DNA of 23,641 bases from a virus (IMGVR_UViG_3300047453_000009:1-23641), one strand, 5' to 3'; positions 5,339-13,961 are shown, counted from the first letter of the stretch. Translations and numbers: made by a program. The notes: generated from the letters alone by a model not told the origin.

Positions 5339-8300
5339 TTAGTTTGCTCCAACTAGCACCCATCCTTGAGTTGCTGCTGCATATATTATTTCAAAGTTTG
5401 CGTTTGTGTTATCTAGTGTTAAATCTTCTCCTACACCCATTATATTGCTTCCGTTTCTTGCTATAACACAAGTTGATGTATTACTTAAATTTACTATTTT
5501 TAAAGCATCTCCTGCGCTTGGACTTGCAGGTAATGTTAGTGTTAAACTTGCTGTAAAAACATATAAATAATCTTTTACTGCTGTTGTGTTAGTGCTTATT
5601 ACAGATGGAGTTATACCACCACCACCTGATGAACCACTCGCTGCTGCTGTAATTCTACCTTGTGCATCAACTGTAATATCTGCTGCTGTATAACTCCCTG
5701 CTGTTACTGCTGTATTAGCTAAATTTAAAGTAGCATTCCCAGATGTTGCGCCACCACTTAAACCTGTTCCAGCTGTTACACCTGTAATATCGCCATTACC
5801 TGTAGCCCCTGTAGTTATAGCGGTTACCCTACCGTAGGCATCTACAGTTATATTATCTATTTTAGTACCATTAGCCGTAGAACCATAGGTTCCAGACCCT
5901 ATACCGCCAGTAGCCATATTTAGTGTAACACTGCCTGATGTACCGCCGCCGGTAAGATTAGTGCCGGCATTAACCGCAGTTATATCACCTGTGTTTGAAG
6001 TCCAGCCGGAGTCGTTGTTAAAATTTGAAAGCTTTATTTCGCTTGCGGCTTTTCTACTTTCGGTTGTACCGTCTTGTAAAATAAATTCTGTGGTACCGCT
6101 AATATCTGTAGTCTTATCTGTAAGTTCTGAAAAATCTAGGTTTAACGTAACAGTGCCGCTGGTTCCGCCCCCGCTTAAACCAGTGCCGGCTGTAACACCA
6201 TCGACGTCTCCAGTTGCTCCTGTAGTTATGGCGGTTACTCTACCATAAGCATCTACAGTTATTCTATCTATTTTAGTTGAGTTTGATGTTGAGCCGTAAG
6301 TTCCAGCCCCAACACCACCAGTAGCCATATTTAAGGTAACTGCGCCACTTGTTCCTCCACCTGTTAAATTAGTTCCAGCAGTTACTGCTGTAATATCTCC
6401 CGAGTTAGATGTCCACCCCTGGTCGTTATTGAATTGACCTAAGTTAATCTCGCCTATTCGTTTTCTCCTTTCAGCACCACTATCTAATAGAATTAACTCA
6501 TCATTAAGGCCACTTACGCCCGATGTCATATCTACCAGCTCCGATAAATCTAACGAAACGTTAAATGTAGAGGCACCACTTTGATTGGCTGTAAATGTAC
6601 CAGCCCCGTCAAGACCAGCTGATGTTGATAAACTAAGCGTGCCGTTATTTACTGTTGGTAACGATGCTGAGGTTATATATCCAGCACCATTAGTTATCTG
6701 GTTGTTATTTGTAACATTTGTTGCGTTAGCAGCAATACCGTCTAACTTGTTGTGATGAGTAGTTGACATCACTCCAGCTGCAGAGCTTGTAGCTTCCCCG
6801 ATAGTAGCGTTAGTGCCGTCAGATGAGTTTACAGTAACAGACGTGGTTGTAGTAGAAGTAGTTAGGTTTGTGGTTACGTTTGGAGATGTATTTGATATTG
6901 TAATCGTACCACCACTACTTGTTGAGGTCATTTCAGATTGTATGCCAGTACCCTGTGCTATTGTTAAAGTTTCTCCGTTTGTTACCGATGTGCTTTCAGT
7001 ACCATTACCTTCTTTAATAGTCCAGCTAGACATTGAACCCGTACCAGCACCGATTAAACTTCGGACTTCAGCAGCTGTAATACCTGTGTTTAAACTTGGA
7101 GTAGAACCATTAGAAGTTATTGCGGGAGTACCTGTATCTGACACCTTAGCATTGTTAGTGGCTATATTGCTCTCCATTGTATCTAAGTTAACAGCCTGAG
7201 TAACGCTTATATGACCTACTTTTGTTGCGTCTGCACTAGGATATGAGTTCTTTGCTGTGTTAGCTATAATAGCACTAGCTTGTGAAGCTGATATAGTAGT
7301 TGTATTACCTGCCAAAGCCGTAGAAGATGTAGTTCCTAATTGTAACAAAGCAGTATCTCCCTCTAATGCCGTACCTGCTGTTGTGCCAAGTACCATACTA
7401 ACTTTAGCATTGTTAGCCGTTATGTCATTAGCTTGTTGAGTGGTAATTCCTACTTTAGCGTTGTTTGCTGTTATATCGTTTGCCTGTTGGGTAGTTATAC
7501 CCACTTTAGCGTTATTCGTTGCTACATTACTTTCTATCGTATCTAAATCTACTGCTTGAGTAACTGATATATTGCCTAGCTTAGTAAGGTTTGCGGCAGT
7601 TGTAAATTTGTTTGTAGTCGCTGAATCACTTATATCGTCAGCGTCTAAGGTTACTGCACCGGTCTGTCCGTTAACGCTGTCAACAGGTGCTGTACTACTT
7701 AATGTTACAGGCTCGTAATTAGAATTGGTGCTGTTATATTGTAATACTTGTCCGTCAGATGGTGCGGTAGCAGATACATCTGTAAGGTCTGCCGTATCAA
7801 GAGATACTGCTCCTGTTGCTCCATTCACACTATCTACTGTATTTACTTCAGCTCCTGCTTCTATGCCTGATAGTTTAGTGCTACTTGCGCTATCAAAACT
7901 AATCTTAGCTGTATTTGCCACTACATTAGTGTTCGCAGAAACCCTTGCCTCAGTATAGTAAAGGTTGCTAGACCCTTCTGATAGACCATCAGTATTTGTC
8001 GGGTTAACTTCTGCGCCAGCCTCTATTCCAGATAACTTACTAGCGTCAGCTGAAGGATAACTATTTTTAGCCGTATTTGCTGATACTGCTGAATTGGCAG
8101 AAACTCTTGCGTCTGTAAAGTATAAATTTGTACCCTCACTTAAATCGCTTGTGCTTTTATTGGATAGGTCTAAGTTTGAGCCTGTTTGTAAGTTTACTCT
8201 AGCATCTGCTCTTGCATCTGTGTAATACAAGTTTGTAGTGCCTTCTGAAATATCGTCAGTATCTAATGTTACAACGCCTGTTGCTCCGTTAACACTATCA

Positions 8301-10042
8301 ACAGCTCCTGAGCCTGTACCAGCTCCAATGTTCGCAAGTATAGAAGATTTATCGCTTGAAGAAATATTTGTAGCTGCAACTAGACCTGCGGTTACATTTG
8401 CAGCGTCTGTTACGTCTGCGCTTGCTTCGATTCCTGCAAGTTTTGTAGAGTCAGCAGATGGGTATGAATTTTTAGCAGTATTAGCTGCTACACTTGTATT
8501 TGATGAAACCCGAGCCTCAGTATAATACAAGTTTGTAGAACCTTCAGATAACTCATCTGTGCTTGTAGGGTTTACCTCTGCACCAGCTTCGATACCAGAA
8601 AGCTTATTTGCATCTGCGGTTGGGTAAGTGTTTTTAGCTGTATTAGCAGTAACACTTGTATTTGCAGACACCCTTGCTTCTGTGTAGTATAAATTACTAC
8701 TGCCCTCTGCTAACTCATCTGTTGAAGTTGGGTTTACTTCTGCACCAGCTTCAATACCAGATAATTTAGTTGTATTAGCAGTTATGTTAGTGGTATTGGT
8801 TGTAATGTTTGTTGCGTTTGTTGCAATGTCCGTTACATTAGTTGCAATATCCGTTGTATTAGTTGTAATGTTAGATGTGTTAGTGCTAACATTTGAATTA
8901 GTAGTAGTTAAATCAGATATCAAAGGATAAAAACTATTGTAATCAGACTCGTTAGCTACAATAGCACCTAGCCTGCCAAATACCGTAGTTACCGCATCTG
9001 TGTTATCTACTTTCTCCCAATCTGAACCATTTGATATTACCCAATCTCCAATAGCGTAAGATATAGTCTGATATGTTCCTGCGGTAGCTACTACATAATA
9101 ATATCCTTTAGATGCAGAAGCGGATGGTAAACTAGGGGTGTCGTTAGAAGCGTTCCAAGTTCCTTGATATTCCACTTGCCCTACAACAGAATCAGGTAGG
9201 TTAGCTATTGGAATCTTAGCACTACTATCTAAAGGAGCATAACCATTAGCTTGATTTTTTTCACTTACATTTTGCTTACTAGATTGTAAATTAGATATAT
9301 CAGTATCATTGCTTGCTATATTGACGGTATTCGTAGCAATGTCAGTATTGTTGCTAGATATACTAGCCGTATTAGTATCTATGTTAGATTGTAAGGTGGT
9401 ATCAGCAGATTCTCTGTCAGAAATCTCTGTATTAATATTAGCTGTATTCGCAGTTACTGTGCTATTTGCACTTACTCTAGCATCTGTATAGTAAAGATTA
9501 GTACTGCCTTCAGATAAATCATCTGTGTTACTGCTATCTTCATCTAATAATTTGTGCCAAGAACCACTATGTGCAAAGTATGCTTTACCTGTTGCGTGAA
9601 CGTGTGCGAACATACCGTGATATGTAGATGCACTTGGTAAATCTCCTTCTGTGCTAAATACATTAGCAAAGTAAATCTTTCCTGTGGTAGTTATATCGTA
9701 GCTACTCATATCTAAATTACCACCTGTAACTGCGTTTACTGCTCTTACAGTTGTAAAGTATTGATTGGTACTACCTTCTCCAATATCATCTGTGTCAAGA
9801 ACAACTGCGCCTGTTTGTGTGTTTACAGAAGATACACCACCACTAGGCAAATTAGTAAGACCTGAACCATCACCTGTAAAAGATGTAGCTGATACATTAC
9901 CTGCGTTATCTAAATAAACGCCAGATCCATTACCATTACCATCAGTAAGTTCTTTAGCAGCCCCACTGAGTTCAGCATTGTCGCTTGTCTTTATTATACC
10001 TTTGTAGGTATCTTTTATTTTATTGCCTGTTAAACTTGCCAT
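5339..10042 (-). CDS. Giant modular tail fibre protein (1567 aa)
   Basis: This is a long fibrous protein of repeated modules. Residues 1-170 form an N-terminal attachment part, with TGDGSGLTNLPSGG and a segment on FAHVHATGKAYFAHSGSW. Residues about 200-255 and 380-426 contain seven-residue TNTTDIA-type repeats expected to form a trimeric coiled stalk. Residues about 290-378 carry a fibre module (GTWNASNDTP, YYYVVATAGTY, GDWVISNGSDWEKVDN). About 426-735 are repeats of SGIEAGAEVNPTSTDE and LYYTEARVSANT. Residues 848-880 contain two exact copies of a 17-residue unit. The C-terminal 350 residues contain two copies of TNLTGGGTSG...VTVDAYGRVT-type modules. It should bind the host surface. The gene has about 40 internal stop-free antisense segments that are only compositional shadows. 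Confidence 0.88.
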   Translation of the reverse strand: MASLTGNKIKDTYKGIIKTSDNAELSGAAKELTDGNGNGSGVYLDNAGNVSATSFTGDGSGLTNLPSGGVSSVNTQTGAVVLDTDDIGEGSTNQYFTTVRAVNAVTGGNLDMSSYDITTTGKIYFANVFSTEGDLPSASTYHGMFAHVHATGKAYFAHSGSWHKLLDEDSSNTDDLSEGSTNLYYTDARVSANSTVTANTANINTEISDRESADTTLQSNIDTNTASISSNNTDIATNTVNIASNDTDISNLQSSKQNVSEKNQANGYAPLDSSAKIPIANLPDSVVGQVEYQGTWNASNDTPSLPSASASKGYYYVVATAGTYQTISYAIGDWVISNGSDWEKVDNTDAVTTVFGRLGAIVANESDYNSFYPLISDLTTTNSNVSTNTSNITTNTTDIATNVTDIATNATNITTNTTNITANTTKLSGIEAGAEVNPTSTDELAEGSSNLYYTEARVSANTSVTANTAKNTYPTADANKLSGIEAGAEVNPTSTDELSEGSTNLYYTEARVSSNTSVAANTAKNSYPSADSTKLAGIEASADVTDAANVTAGLVAATNISSSDKSSILANIGAGTGSGAVDSVNGATGVVTLDTDDISEGTTNLYYTDARADARVNLQTGSNLDLSNKSTSDLSEGTNLYFTDARVSANSAVSANTAKNSYPSADASKLSGIEAGAEVNPTNTDGLSEGSSNLYYTEARVSANTNVVANTAKISFDSASSTKLSGIEAGAEVNTVDSVNGATGAVSLDTADLTDVSATAPSDGQVLQYNSTNSNYEPVTLSSTAPVDSVNGQTGAVTLDADDISDSATTNKFTTAANLTKLGNISVTQAVDLDTIESNVATNNAKVGITTQQANDITANNAKVGITTQQANDITANNAKVSMVLGTTAGTALEGDTALLQLGTTSSTALAGNTTTISASQASAIIANTAKNSYPSADATKVGHISVTQAVNLDTMESNIATNNAKVSDTGTPAITSNGSTPSLNTGITAAEVRSLIGAGTGSMSSWTIKEGNGTESTSVTNGETLTIAQGTGIQSEMTSTSSGGTITISNTSPNVTTNLTTSTTTTSVTVNSSDGTNATIGEATSSAAGVMSTTHHNKLDGIAANATNVTNNNQITNGAGYITSASLPTVNNGTLSLSTSAGLDGAGTFTANQSGASTFNVSLDLSELVDMTSGVSGLNDELILLDSGAERRKRIGEINLGQFNNDQGWTSNSGDITAVTAGTNLTGGGTSGAVTLNMATGGVGAGTYGSTSNSTKIDRITVDAYGRVTAITTGATGDVDGVTAGTGLSGGGTSGTVTLNLDFSELTDKTTDISGTTEFILQDGTTESRKAASEIKLSNFNNDSGWTSNTGDITAVNAGTNLTGGGTSGSVTLNMATGGIGSGTYGSTANGTKIDNITVDAYGRVTAITTGATGNGDITGVTAGTGLSGGATSGNATLNLANTAVTAGSYTAADITVDAQGRITAAASGSSGGGGITPSVISTNTTAVKDYLYVFTASLTLTLPASPSAGDALKIVNLSNTSTCVIARNGSNIMGVGEDLTLDNTNANFEIIYAAATQGWVLVGAN
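5810..6420 (-). repeat. Two tandem ~130-residue modules in the fibre C-terminus
   Basis: Two consecutive stretches encode nearly the same protein (AGTNLTGGGTSG, NMATGG, GTYGST, ITVDAYGRVTAITTGATG). The DNA differs at many synonymous positions; for example the copy around 5930-5975 uses GCC/CCG-rich codons that the copy around 6340-6390 does not. The repeat is thus conserved in protein but diverged in DNA. Confidence 0.7.
7408..7515 (-). repeat. Two 51-bp repeats encoding an identical 17-residue unit
   Basis: 7408-7458 and 7459-7509 encode the same unit NAKVGITTQQANDITAN, yet they differ at about eleven synonymous positions. A third, partial copy follows in each direction. Confidence 0.75.
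8603..8761 (-). repeat. One ~159-bp unit of the SGIEAGAEVNP / LYYTEARV fibre repeat
   Basis: This unit of about 53 codons (residues 428-480) recurs immediately downstream (residues 481-533). Shortened or mixed copies lie around residues 638-735. The units vary in DNA but keep the protein motif, as in collagen-like or phage fibre shafts built by tandem duplication. Confidence 0.65.
8765..8890 (-). repeat. 21-bp repeats encoding heptad TNTTDIA-like units
   Basis: Six imperfect 21-bp units encode heptads of the type TNTTNIT, TNVTDIA and TNATNIT at fibre residues 385-426. The regular Thr-Asn and Ile spacing suggests a trimeric coiled stalk. Confidence 0.7.
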
Positions 10043-10044
10043 AA

Positions 10045-10176
10045 TTATTTATTTCTGTATTTATCATAACATATTGCTAACGCCTTTTGTTTACCATATT
10101 CTCCGCTAATTTGGATAATACATCTTTGGATGAACTCCCTTTGCTTTTCTCCTGATTTTGGATTTGGTATTGGCAT
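10045..10176 (-). CDS. Small conserved phage protein (43 aa, MPIPNPKSGEK type)
   Basis: ATG 10176 opens a 43-residue ORF: MPIPNPKSGEKQREFIQRC, then IIQISGEYGKQKALAICYDK. The MPIPxPKxGEKxxxFIxRC......QxxAICYxxY pattern is familiar from very small phage proteins encoded next to head genes, here from memory. Its two cysteines (19 and 37) are typical of that pattern. It sits between the connector gene and the fibre gene and ends 2 bp before the fibre start. A second ORF in another frame begins at ATG 10232 inside the connector stop (ATGA) and overlaps it; this one is favoured because it matches the known pattern. Function unknown. Confidence 0.65.
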   Translation of the reverse strand: MPIPNPKSGEKQREFIQRCIIQISGEYGKQKALAICYDKYRNK

Positions 10177-10228
10177 CTACTTAAAAACTGTTTTAACTTA
10201 TTTATGTTTTGTTCTTTTGGTTTATATC

Positions 10229-10741
10229 TCATAATACCCATCCATTGAAGTTATCAGACTTGTCAGGATACATTCCATCTTGGCTAGAGTCATTATATTC
10301 AGGATAGCTACTGCTATTGTCTATTATATAATCTAAAAATCTTCTAGTATAAAACTGAGCCTTACTCTTTGAATTCTCAACTAGATAATGTATTTCTTCC
10401 ATCGAAGGAGTCTCTGAGGACTCACTTCGATGTTTATAAACACCTCCGTTACTTACTTGGTAGGACGCAAACATATAATAGTCTGACTGAGCAAACCATA
10501 TAAGCATCGGTGTTATATAGTCGTTCAGGAGTGTTTTGTAGGCTGCATTCGCAGCATCGTCTATAGTGCCACCAGTAATCAAAGTAGATATCTTATCATA
10601 CAGACTTGTGCCTAAATAATTCTGAATGTGAATATCCTGGCTTACCTCGATGAACTGAATAAACTTATCAGCATCTACAGACCCTCCCACAAGGGATTTT
10701 CTTCTTAGGTCGTTAGTCGTTATGAACAGTGCTTTCGCCAT
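10229..10741 (-). CDS. Head-tail connector (adaptor) protein
   Basis: The 170-aa protein begins MAKALFITTNDLRRKSLVGG. It contains DADKFIQFIEVSQDIHIQNY, LGTSLYDKI and a helical middle, and ends with an acidic disordered tail. The block DLRRKSLxxGxVDxDKFxxFIxxxQDIHIQNYLGTxLYxK is characteristic of adaptor proteins of Bacteroidota phages (gp6/gp15-type connector role), which bind the portal ring. It overlaps the end of the portal gene by 29 bp in another frame, indicating translational coupling. The assignment to the connector role rests on position and remembered homologues. Confidence 0.75.
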   Translation of the reverse strand: MAKALFITTNDLRRKSLVGGSVDADKFIQFIEVSQDIHIQNYLGTSLYDKISTLITGGTIDDAANAAYKTLLNDYITPMLIWFAQSDYYMFASYQVSNGGVYKHRSESSETPSMEEIHYLVENSKSKAQFYTRRFLDYIIDNSSSYPEYNDSSQDGMYPDKSDNFNGWVL

Positions 10742-11948
10742 CTTCTTTCTTTTTAAATAGTGACTTTACTCGATCCATTGCAGACAGTTTTTCTCCCGTC
10801 TCCTCTTCACGTTTAATCTTAGTTTCAATATTATCTAACTGAGTGAACTCAATAGGCTGTAGAGTAACAAAGTATAGGTTTAAGTCAATTTGGTTAAACT
10901 CCAACATAGTCTTCAAACACTCTATAATCTTTTCTTGGAATGGGCGTATAACAATGTTATCCATAAGGACAGAAGCTGTTCTAAGCTCCTCCGCATTGTT
11001 ACCAAACCCCGTATTGTCTTTTATCCCAAGAAGTATCGGAGAAACAACTCTGTGACCGAGCATAATTTTCTCACGAGCCTCATCAGCAAGGAACTGATAC
11101 TGTGCGTGTGCATCTGGGAGGTGTATAGGCTCTATGTCAGCTTGACGGTCTGGGTCTTCATTGAACGCTAAAATGAACTTACCTGAGTTAGATGTCCCTC
11201 CGAATTTATCTTGGATTTTGCTTTCAATTAATTGTTGAGCCTCCTCATCAGGAACTCCATTGTTGAAGTTGATTAAGAGTGATGGCTGTAGACCGTTAAG
11301 AATATTGTTTATGTGGTAGTTAGATACCTCTTCTTCTAGCGAACAGTACTGTAAACATCCGTGATAATCTACAGGCGCATAGTAATAGAACCCTGGTCTA
11401 TACGGTTTAATAATATAAAGTTCTCTAAGCTCATTATCTTTTCCATTGCCAAACGTAGGGATTCTCTTTGGGTTGTCGGATGGCTTGTATTCACTCCATT
11501 TAGGGTGGTAGTAATATGCTCTTATCTTTCCTTCGTCTGCTTTTTCTGCTCTTAGCGTTTCCATAGGGAAGTGCGTAAGAGAAGTAATTCTAGTCTTACT
11601 CTTATTGTAAACAACCTGAACAGCACCTTGGCCAAGTAATTTATAATCATTTACTATCTTTTTTACCTCTTCATCTTTCAGTATCATTTTGAAACGAGCA
11701 AACATCTCAGGTTTTTCTTCACTGTCTGTTGCACTCAGTCCCCTTCCGTAAATCATATCTACAATACCATTGATACAGCAAGAGTTTGTTGGACTACTTA
11801 GGTAATTATCAATCAAGTCCCCAAAGTAATTATTATCCTGTCCGTAGGTAACCCAATCATTTCTGTAGTCCTCCTTAATTTCAGGAATAGTATATCCCTG
11901 TAGGTTTACTACTCTAATTGTTCCTGTCGGTTTATTCTTTCTAGGCAT
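10713..11948 (-). CDS. Portal protein
   Basis: At 411 aa this is a slightly short portal of the Bacteroidota siphophage type. It starts with a variable tail and GTIRVVNLQGYTIPEIKED, followed by WVTYGQDNNYFGDLIDNYLS and SCCINGIVDMIYGRGL. It then has LGQGAVQVVYN, and the stem/wing region ADEAREKIMLGHRVVSPILL and GFGNNAEELRTAS. The last is a common portal feature, where a subset of residues lies near the DNA channel. It ends in a Lys/Glu-rich tail (VKSLFKKKEDG). The protein forms the dodecameric vertex through which the genome is packaged. No terminase gene is in this window, so its packaging partner must lie outside it. Confidence 0.85.
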   Translation of the reverse strand: MPRKNKPTGTIRVVNLQGYTIPEIKEDYRNDWVTYGQDNNYFGDLIDNYLSSPTNSCCINGIVDMIYGRGLSATDSEEKPEMFARFKMILKDEEVKKIVNDYKLLGQGAVQVVYNKSKTRITSLTHFPMETLRAEKADEGKIRAYYYHPKWSEYKPSDNPKRIPTFGNGKDNELRELYIIKPYRPGFYYYAPVDYHGCLQYCSLEEEVSNYHINNILNGLQPSLLINFNNGVPDEEAQQLIESKIQDKFGGTSNSGKFILAFNEDPDRQADIEPIHLPDAHAQYQFLADEAREKIMLGHRVVSPILLGIKDNTGFGNNAEELRTASVLMDNIVIRPFQEKIIECLKTMLEFNQIDLNLYFVTLQPIEFTQLDNIETKIKREEETGEKLSAMDRVKSLFKKKEDGESTVHND

Positions 11949-11949
11949 A

Positions 11950-12306
11950 TTATATTGTTATATATTTTTCTCCAGTAGGAGCAGCACTATGCTCTGTATA
12001 TTTACCTGTGTTTAGTGTGTGTTTTTGCGTTCTGTCGGTCTGTGCCGTAACATAAACTTTATCCCTAAATAACAGTGTAGAGCCTTGTTTAAGCTCCATA
12101 AAATAAATACTACCTTCAGAAAGTATTGAAAAAGTGCAAGGGATGCTTATATAGTTACCATCAATGGTTGAGGTAAGACTTGTTAATGTTTCCATTTCAC
12201 CAGTTCCGTCCCTTGTTATAACTAAACTAAGATCACTAGCCTCGACATAAGTTCTTGGTATAATCTTAATTATTTGCTCATCAGTAGATGGAAGTAATAC
12301 TTTCAT
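11950..12306 (-). CDS. Conserved hypothetical neck/head region protein
   Basis: The 118-aa protein is composed of beta-strand-like segments: SLVITRDGTGE, YISIPCTFSILSEGSIYFM and LLFRDKVYVTAQTD. It ends AAPTGEKYITI. Proteins of this appearance (VYVTxQT..., C-terminal xxYITI) occur next to portal genes in flavobacterial phages, but I cannot assign a function. A structural role in the neck or capsid decoration is possible. The stop is 1 bp from the portal start, and the start follows a repeated AAGTTATATATAT leader. Confidence 0.65.
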   Translation of the reverse strand: MKVLLPSTDEQIIKIIPRTYVEASDLSLVITRDGTGEMETLTSLTSTIDGNYISIPCTFSILSEGSIYFMELKQGSTLLFRDKVYVTAQTDRTQKHTLNTGKYTEHSAAPTGEKYITI

Positions 12307-12320
12307 ATATATATAACTTA
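12307..12320 (-). promoter_or_regulatory. TAAGTTATATATAT leader before the 118-aa gene
   Basis: The 14 bp immediately before ATG 12306 are identical on the minus strand to those before the chaperone gene at 23128 and differ at one base from those before the protease gene at 16251. It may act as a translation-initiation leader. Confidence 0.45.
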
Positions 12321-12340
12321 AAGATGTATTATTTGTTTAC

Positions 12341-12367
12341 AAAAAAGCCCCACCATAAAGGTGAGGC
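12341..12367 (-). terminator. Intrinsic terminator after the major tail gene
   Basis: The minus strand folds GCCTCACC/GGTGGGGC (one T-G wobble, 5-nt loop) and continues with six T (complement of 12341-12346). It comes after the stop of the tail tube gene and before the 118-aa/portal unit. Confidence 0.85.
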
Positions 12368-12404
12368 CTATTGCGTTTAAGAACCTACTATGTTTAAGAG
12401 TTAG
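12367..12404 (-). repeat. Tandem TTAAACGCA repeat, copy B
   Basis: On the plus strand two halves, CCTATTGCGTTTAAGAA and CCTACTATGTTTAAGAGTTAG, stand in tandem. They match copy A at 2862-2902 in TGCGTTTAAGAA, CCTACT and GTTTAA. The element covers the stop codon of the tail tube gene and abuts the terminator. Confidence 0.55.
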
Positions 12405-12954
12405 TTCCTACTACTATAGTCGCATTTGTTGCAGTTCCAGCATATGGATCACCAGCAGTTGGTGAATCTAAGAAATTAGCAGGAGCAGTTTCTTGTGCAG
12501 TAAATGTAAGTGTGTATCCGCTAAGGTCTCCCATAGCAGCACCAGTTACGATTGTACCGCCAGATACGTCAGCACCGTGTTCTAAACCTACCATCATTAC
12601 ATTACCGTTGTAATCTTCAACGGCAATATGAGGTCGACCAGCAGCTAAAATTTTAATTTCTTTGTGGTCTTCTTTGCTTAATTTGTGTAGGGTTAGGTTA
12701 AGTGTTTGCTCATAAAAAGAAGTTCCATTCTCACGAGAAGCATTGATAGTTTGCTCAAGAGAAGAGTTTCCTTTTACGTCATATTTATAGGCATCAAAAG
12801 TTCCTGAAAGAGTAGCAATTTCGTAATCTCCATTAGGAGCATCTGTATAAGATACAGTTCCGAGATCACCAAAATCAGTAAAATAAACAGCTTTTATACC
12901 GCCTACTACGTCTTTACAAGGTTCTTTTCTACCTCTAGTTAAATCACAAGCCAT
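12394..12954 (-). CDS. Probable major tail (tube) protein
   Basis: The 186-aa protein starts MACDLTRGRKEPCKDVVGGI, followed by KAVYFTDFGDLG. It contains YKYDVKGNSSLEQTINASRE, GTSFYEQTLNLTLHKLS, GRPHIAVEDYNGN and GYTLTFTAQETAPANF. This series is characteristic of a very widespread protein of Bacteroidota siphophages. The Ig-like beta composition, size and strong expression context suggest that it forms the tail tube. It is placed between the capsid gene and the 118-aa gene and has its own downstream terminator, so it may be transcribed at a high level as a unit. The tube role is inferred. Confidence 0.78.
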   Translation of the reverse strand: MACDLTRGRKEPCKDVVGGIKAVYFTDFGDLGTVSYTDAPNGDYEIATLSGTFDAYKYDVKGNSSLEQTINASRENGTSFYEQTLNLTLHKLSKEDHKEIKILAAGRPHIAVEDYNGNVMMVGLEHGADVSGGTIVTGAAMGDLSGYTLTFTAQETAPANFLDSPTAGDPYAGTATNATIVVGTNS

Positions 12955-12969
12955 AATTATTTAAGTATT

Positions 12970-13005
12970 AAAAAAGGGCAGGTAGGCTCTAAGGCTTACC
13001 TACCC
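12970..13005 (-). terminator. Intrinsic terminator after the major capsid gene
   Basis: On the minus strand GGGTAGGTAAGC pairs with GCCTACCTGCCC (one mismatch, one G-T wobble), followed by six T (complement of 12970-12975). It lies between the capsid stop at 13030 and the tail tube start at 12954. Confidence 0.85.
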
Positions 13006-13029
13006 TTTTCAGATTAATGTTTCAGTTTA

Positions 13030-13950
13030 TTAAGAATAAAGAACGATATCAGAACCGATTCCGAACTGTACACCTGCAGTATAGCGCATAACTACACGAA
13101 CATTTTGTGAACCATCGATATCAGCCATATCAATCAACTTAACTTCGTTTCTGTCATCTAATAGACCTGTTCCGAAGAATAAGTTAGATTTCTGAGCTGC
13201 AACAGCAGTGTTGTCAGCAAGTCCTTTAGCTACAACTACATTGATACCTTCGAAAGAAAGTTGACCACCGTTGTACCACTGAGACCCTTTGTTATCTGTA
13301 CCTGCACCACCGATAGTAGCAACGAATCCACCAAGCGCACGGACGTAAGCTCTTGCGATGTTAGAAGACACATATAAAGTTAAGTCTTCTTTTCCGTAGA
13401 CAGAAGTTGGGATAGCATCAACGATAGCACCTAATTGTGCAATTACGTTAGCAGAAGTTACAGCTGCAGCAGTAACGTCTACAACAGTTGCGTCAGCAGC
13501 AAGTAGAGTTTCAAAACCATCGAAAGACCCTTCTCCAGCAGAACCACTCCATATAGAAGTTTCAGTTGCTTTAGCAACTTCAGCAGCTACTTGTCCGATT
13601 ACAAAATCAGAGAATAATGGAGGTAGGTTATCAAAAGCAGAATAACCCATCTGAGCAGCTTCCCAGTCAGAGTGTAATTCTTTTTTACAGATTTGTAGGT
13701 TTACTTGCAATTCAGCAGGAGTAAGTACTTTCTCCGTTAGAGTCATTGCAGATGTGCTTGCGTCAAAATCGCAGTCCGCAGAACGAACTAGATCAGTAAA
13801 AGCACCTACTTTCATAGCTGCCTTGTACTTTACGTTAGGCAGAATAGTAATAGTACCTTGGTCTAAGGTATCAGCAGATAAAAGTGCAGCAGCTAAATAC
13901 TTGCCAGCAAATTCGCCTGCGTATGAACTAGTAATAGTTGGATTTGGCAT
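13030..13950 (-). CDS. Major capsid protein
   Basis: The 306-aa protein is the expected size for an HK97-fold capsid subunit and uses mainly small residues. Landmarks are SYAGEFAGKYLAAALLSADT near the start and TLTEKVLTPAELQVNLQICK. The middle part FSDFVIGQVAAEVAKATETS is typical of the long E-loop/spine region in these phages. Later come SNIARAYVRALGG, FEGINVVVAKGL and NLFFGTGLLDDRNEVKLIDM, and it ends MRYTAGVQFGIGSDIVLY. No N-terminal delta domain is visible, consistent with the separate acidic scaffold-like protein upstream. The gene is followed by a strong terminator. Confidence 0.9.
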   Translation of the reverse strand: MPNPTITSSYAGEFAGKYLAAALLSADTLDQGTITILPNVKYKAAMKVGAFTDLVRSADCDFDASTSAMTLTEKVLTPAELQVNLQICKKELHSDWEAAQMGYSAFDNLPPLFSDFVIGQVAAEVAKATETSIWSGSAGEGSFDGFETLLAADATVVDVTAAAVTSANVIAQLGAIVDAIPTSVYGKEDLTLYVSSNIARAYVRALGGFVATIGGAGTDNKGSQWYNGGQLSFEGINVVVAKGLADNTAVAAQKSNLFFGTGLLDDRNEVKLIDMADIDGSQNVRVVMRYTAGVQFGIGSDIVLYS

Positions 13951-13961
13951 TTTATTTTATT

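Noticed and set aside
5961-9491. Many plus-strand ORFs opposite the fibre gene
   Set aside because: They are antisense shadows of a Thr/Ala/Asn-rich coding sequence and show only low-complexity Val/Ala/Pro/Ser composition, with no leader or family pattern.
10077-10232. 51-aa ORF MRYKPKEQNINKLKQFLSR... starting in ATGA overlap with the connector stop
   Set aside because: It is out of frame with, and overlaps, the 43-aa ORF that matches a known micro-protein pattern. The good ATGA coupling keeps it possible; it may instead provide translational coupling to the 43-aa gene.
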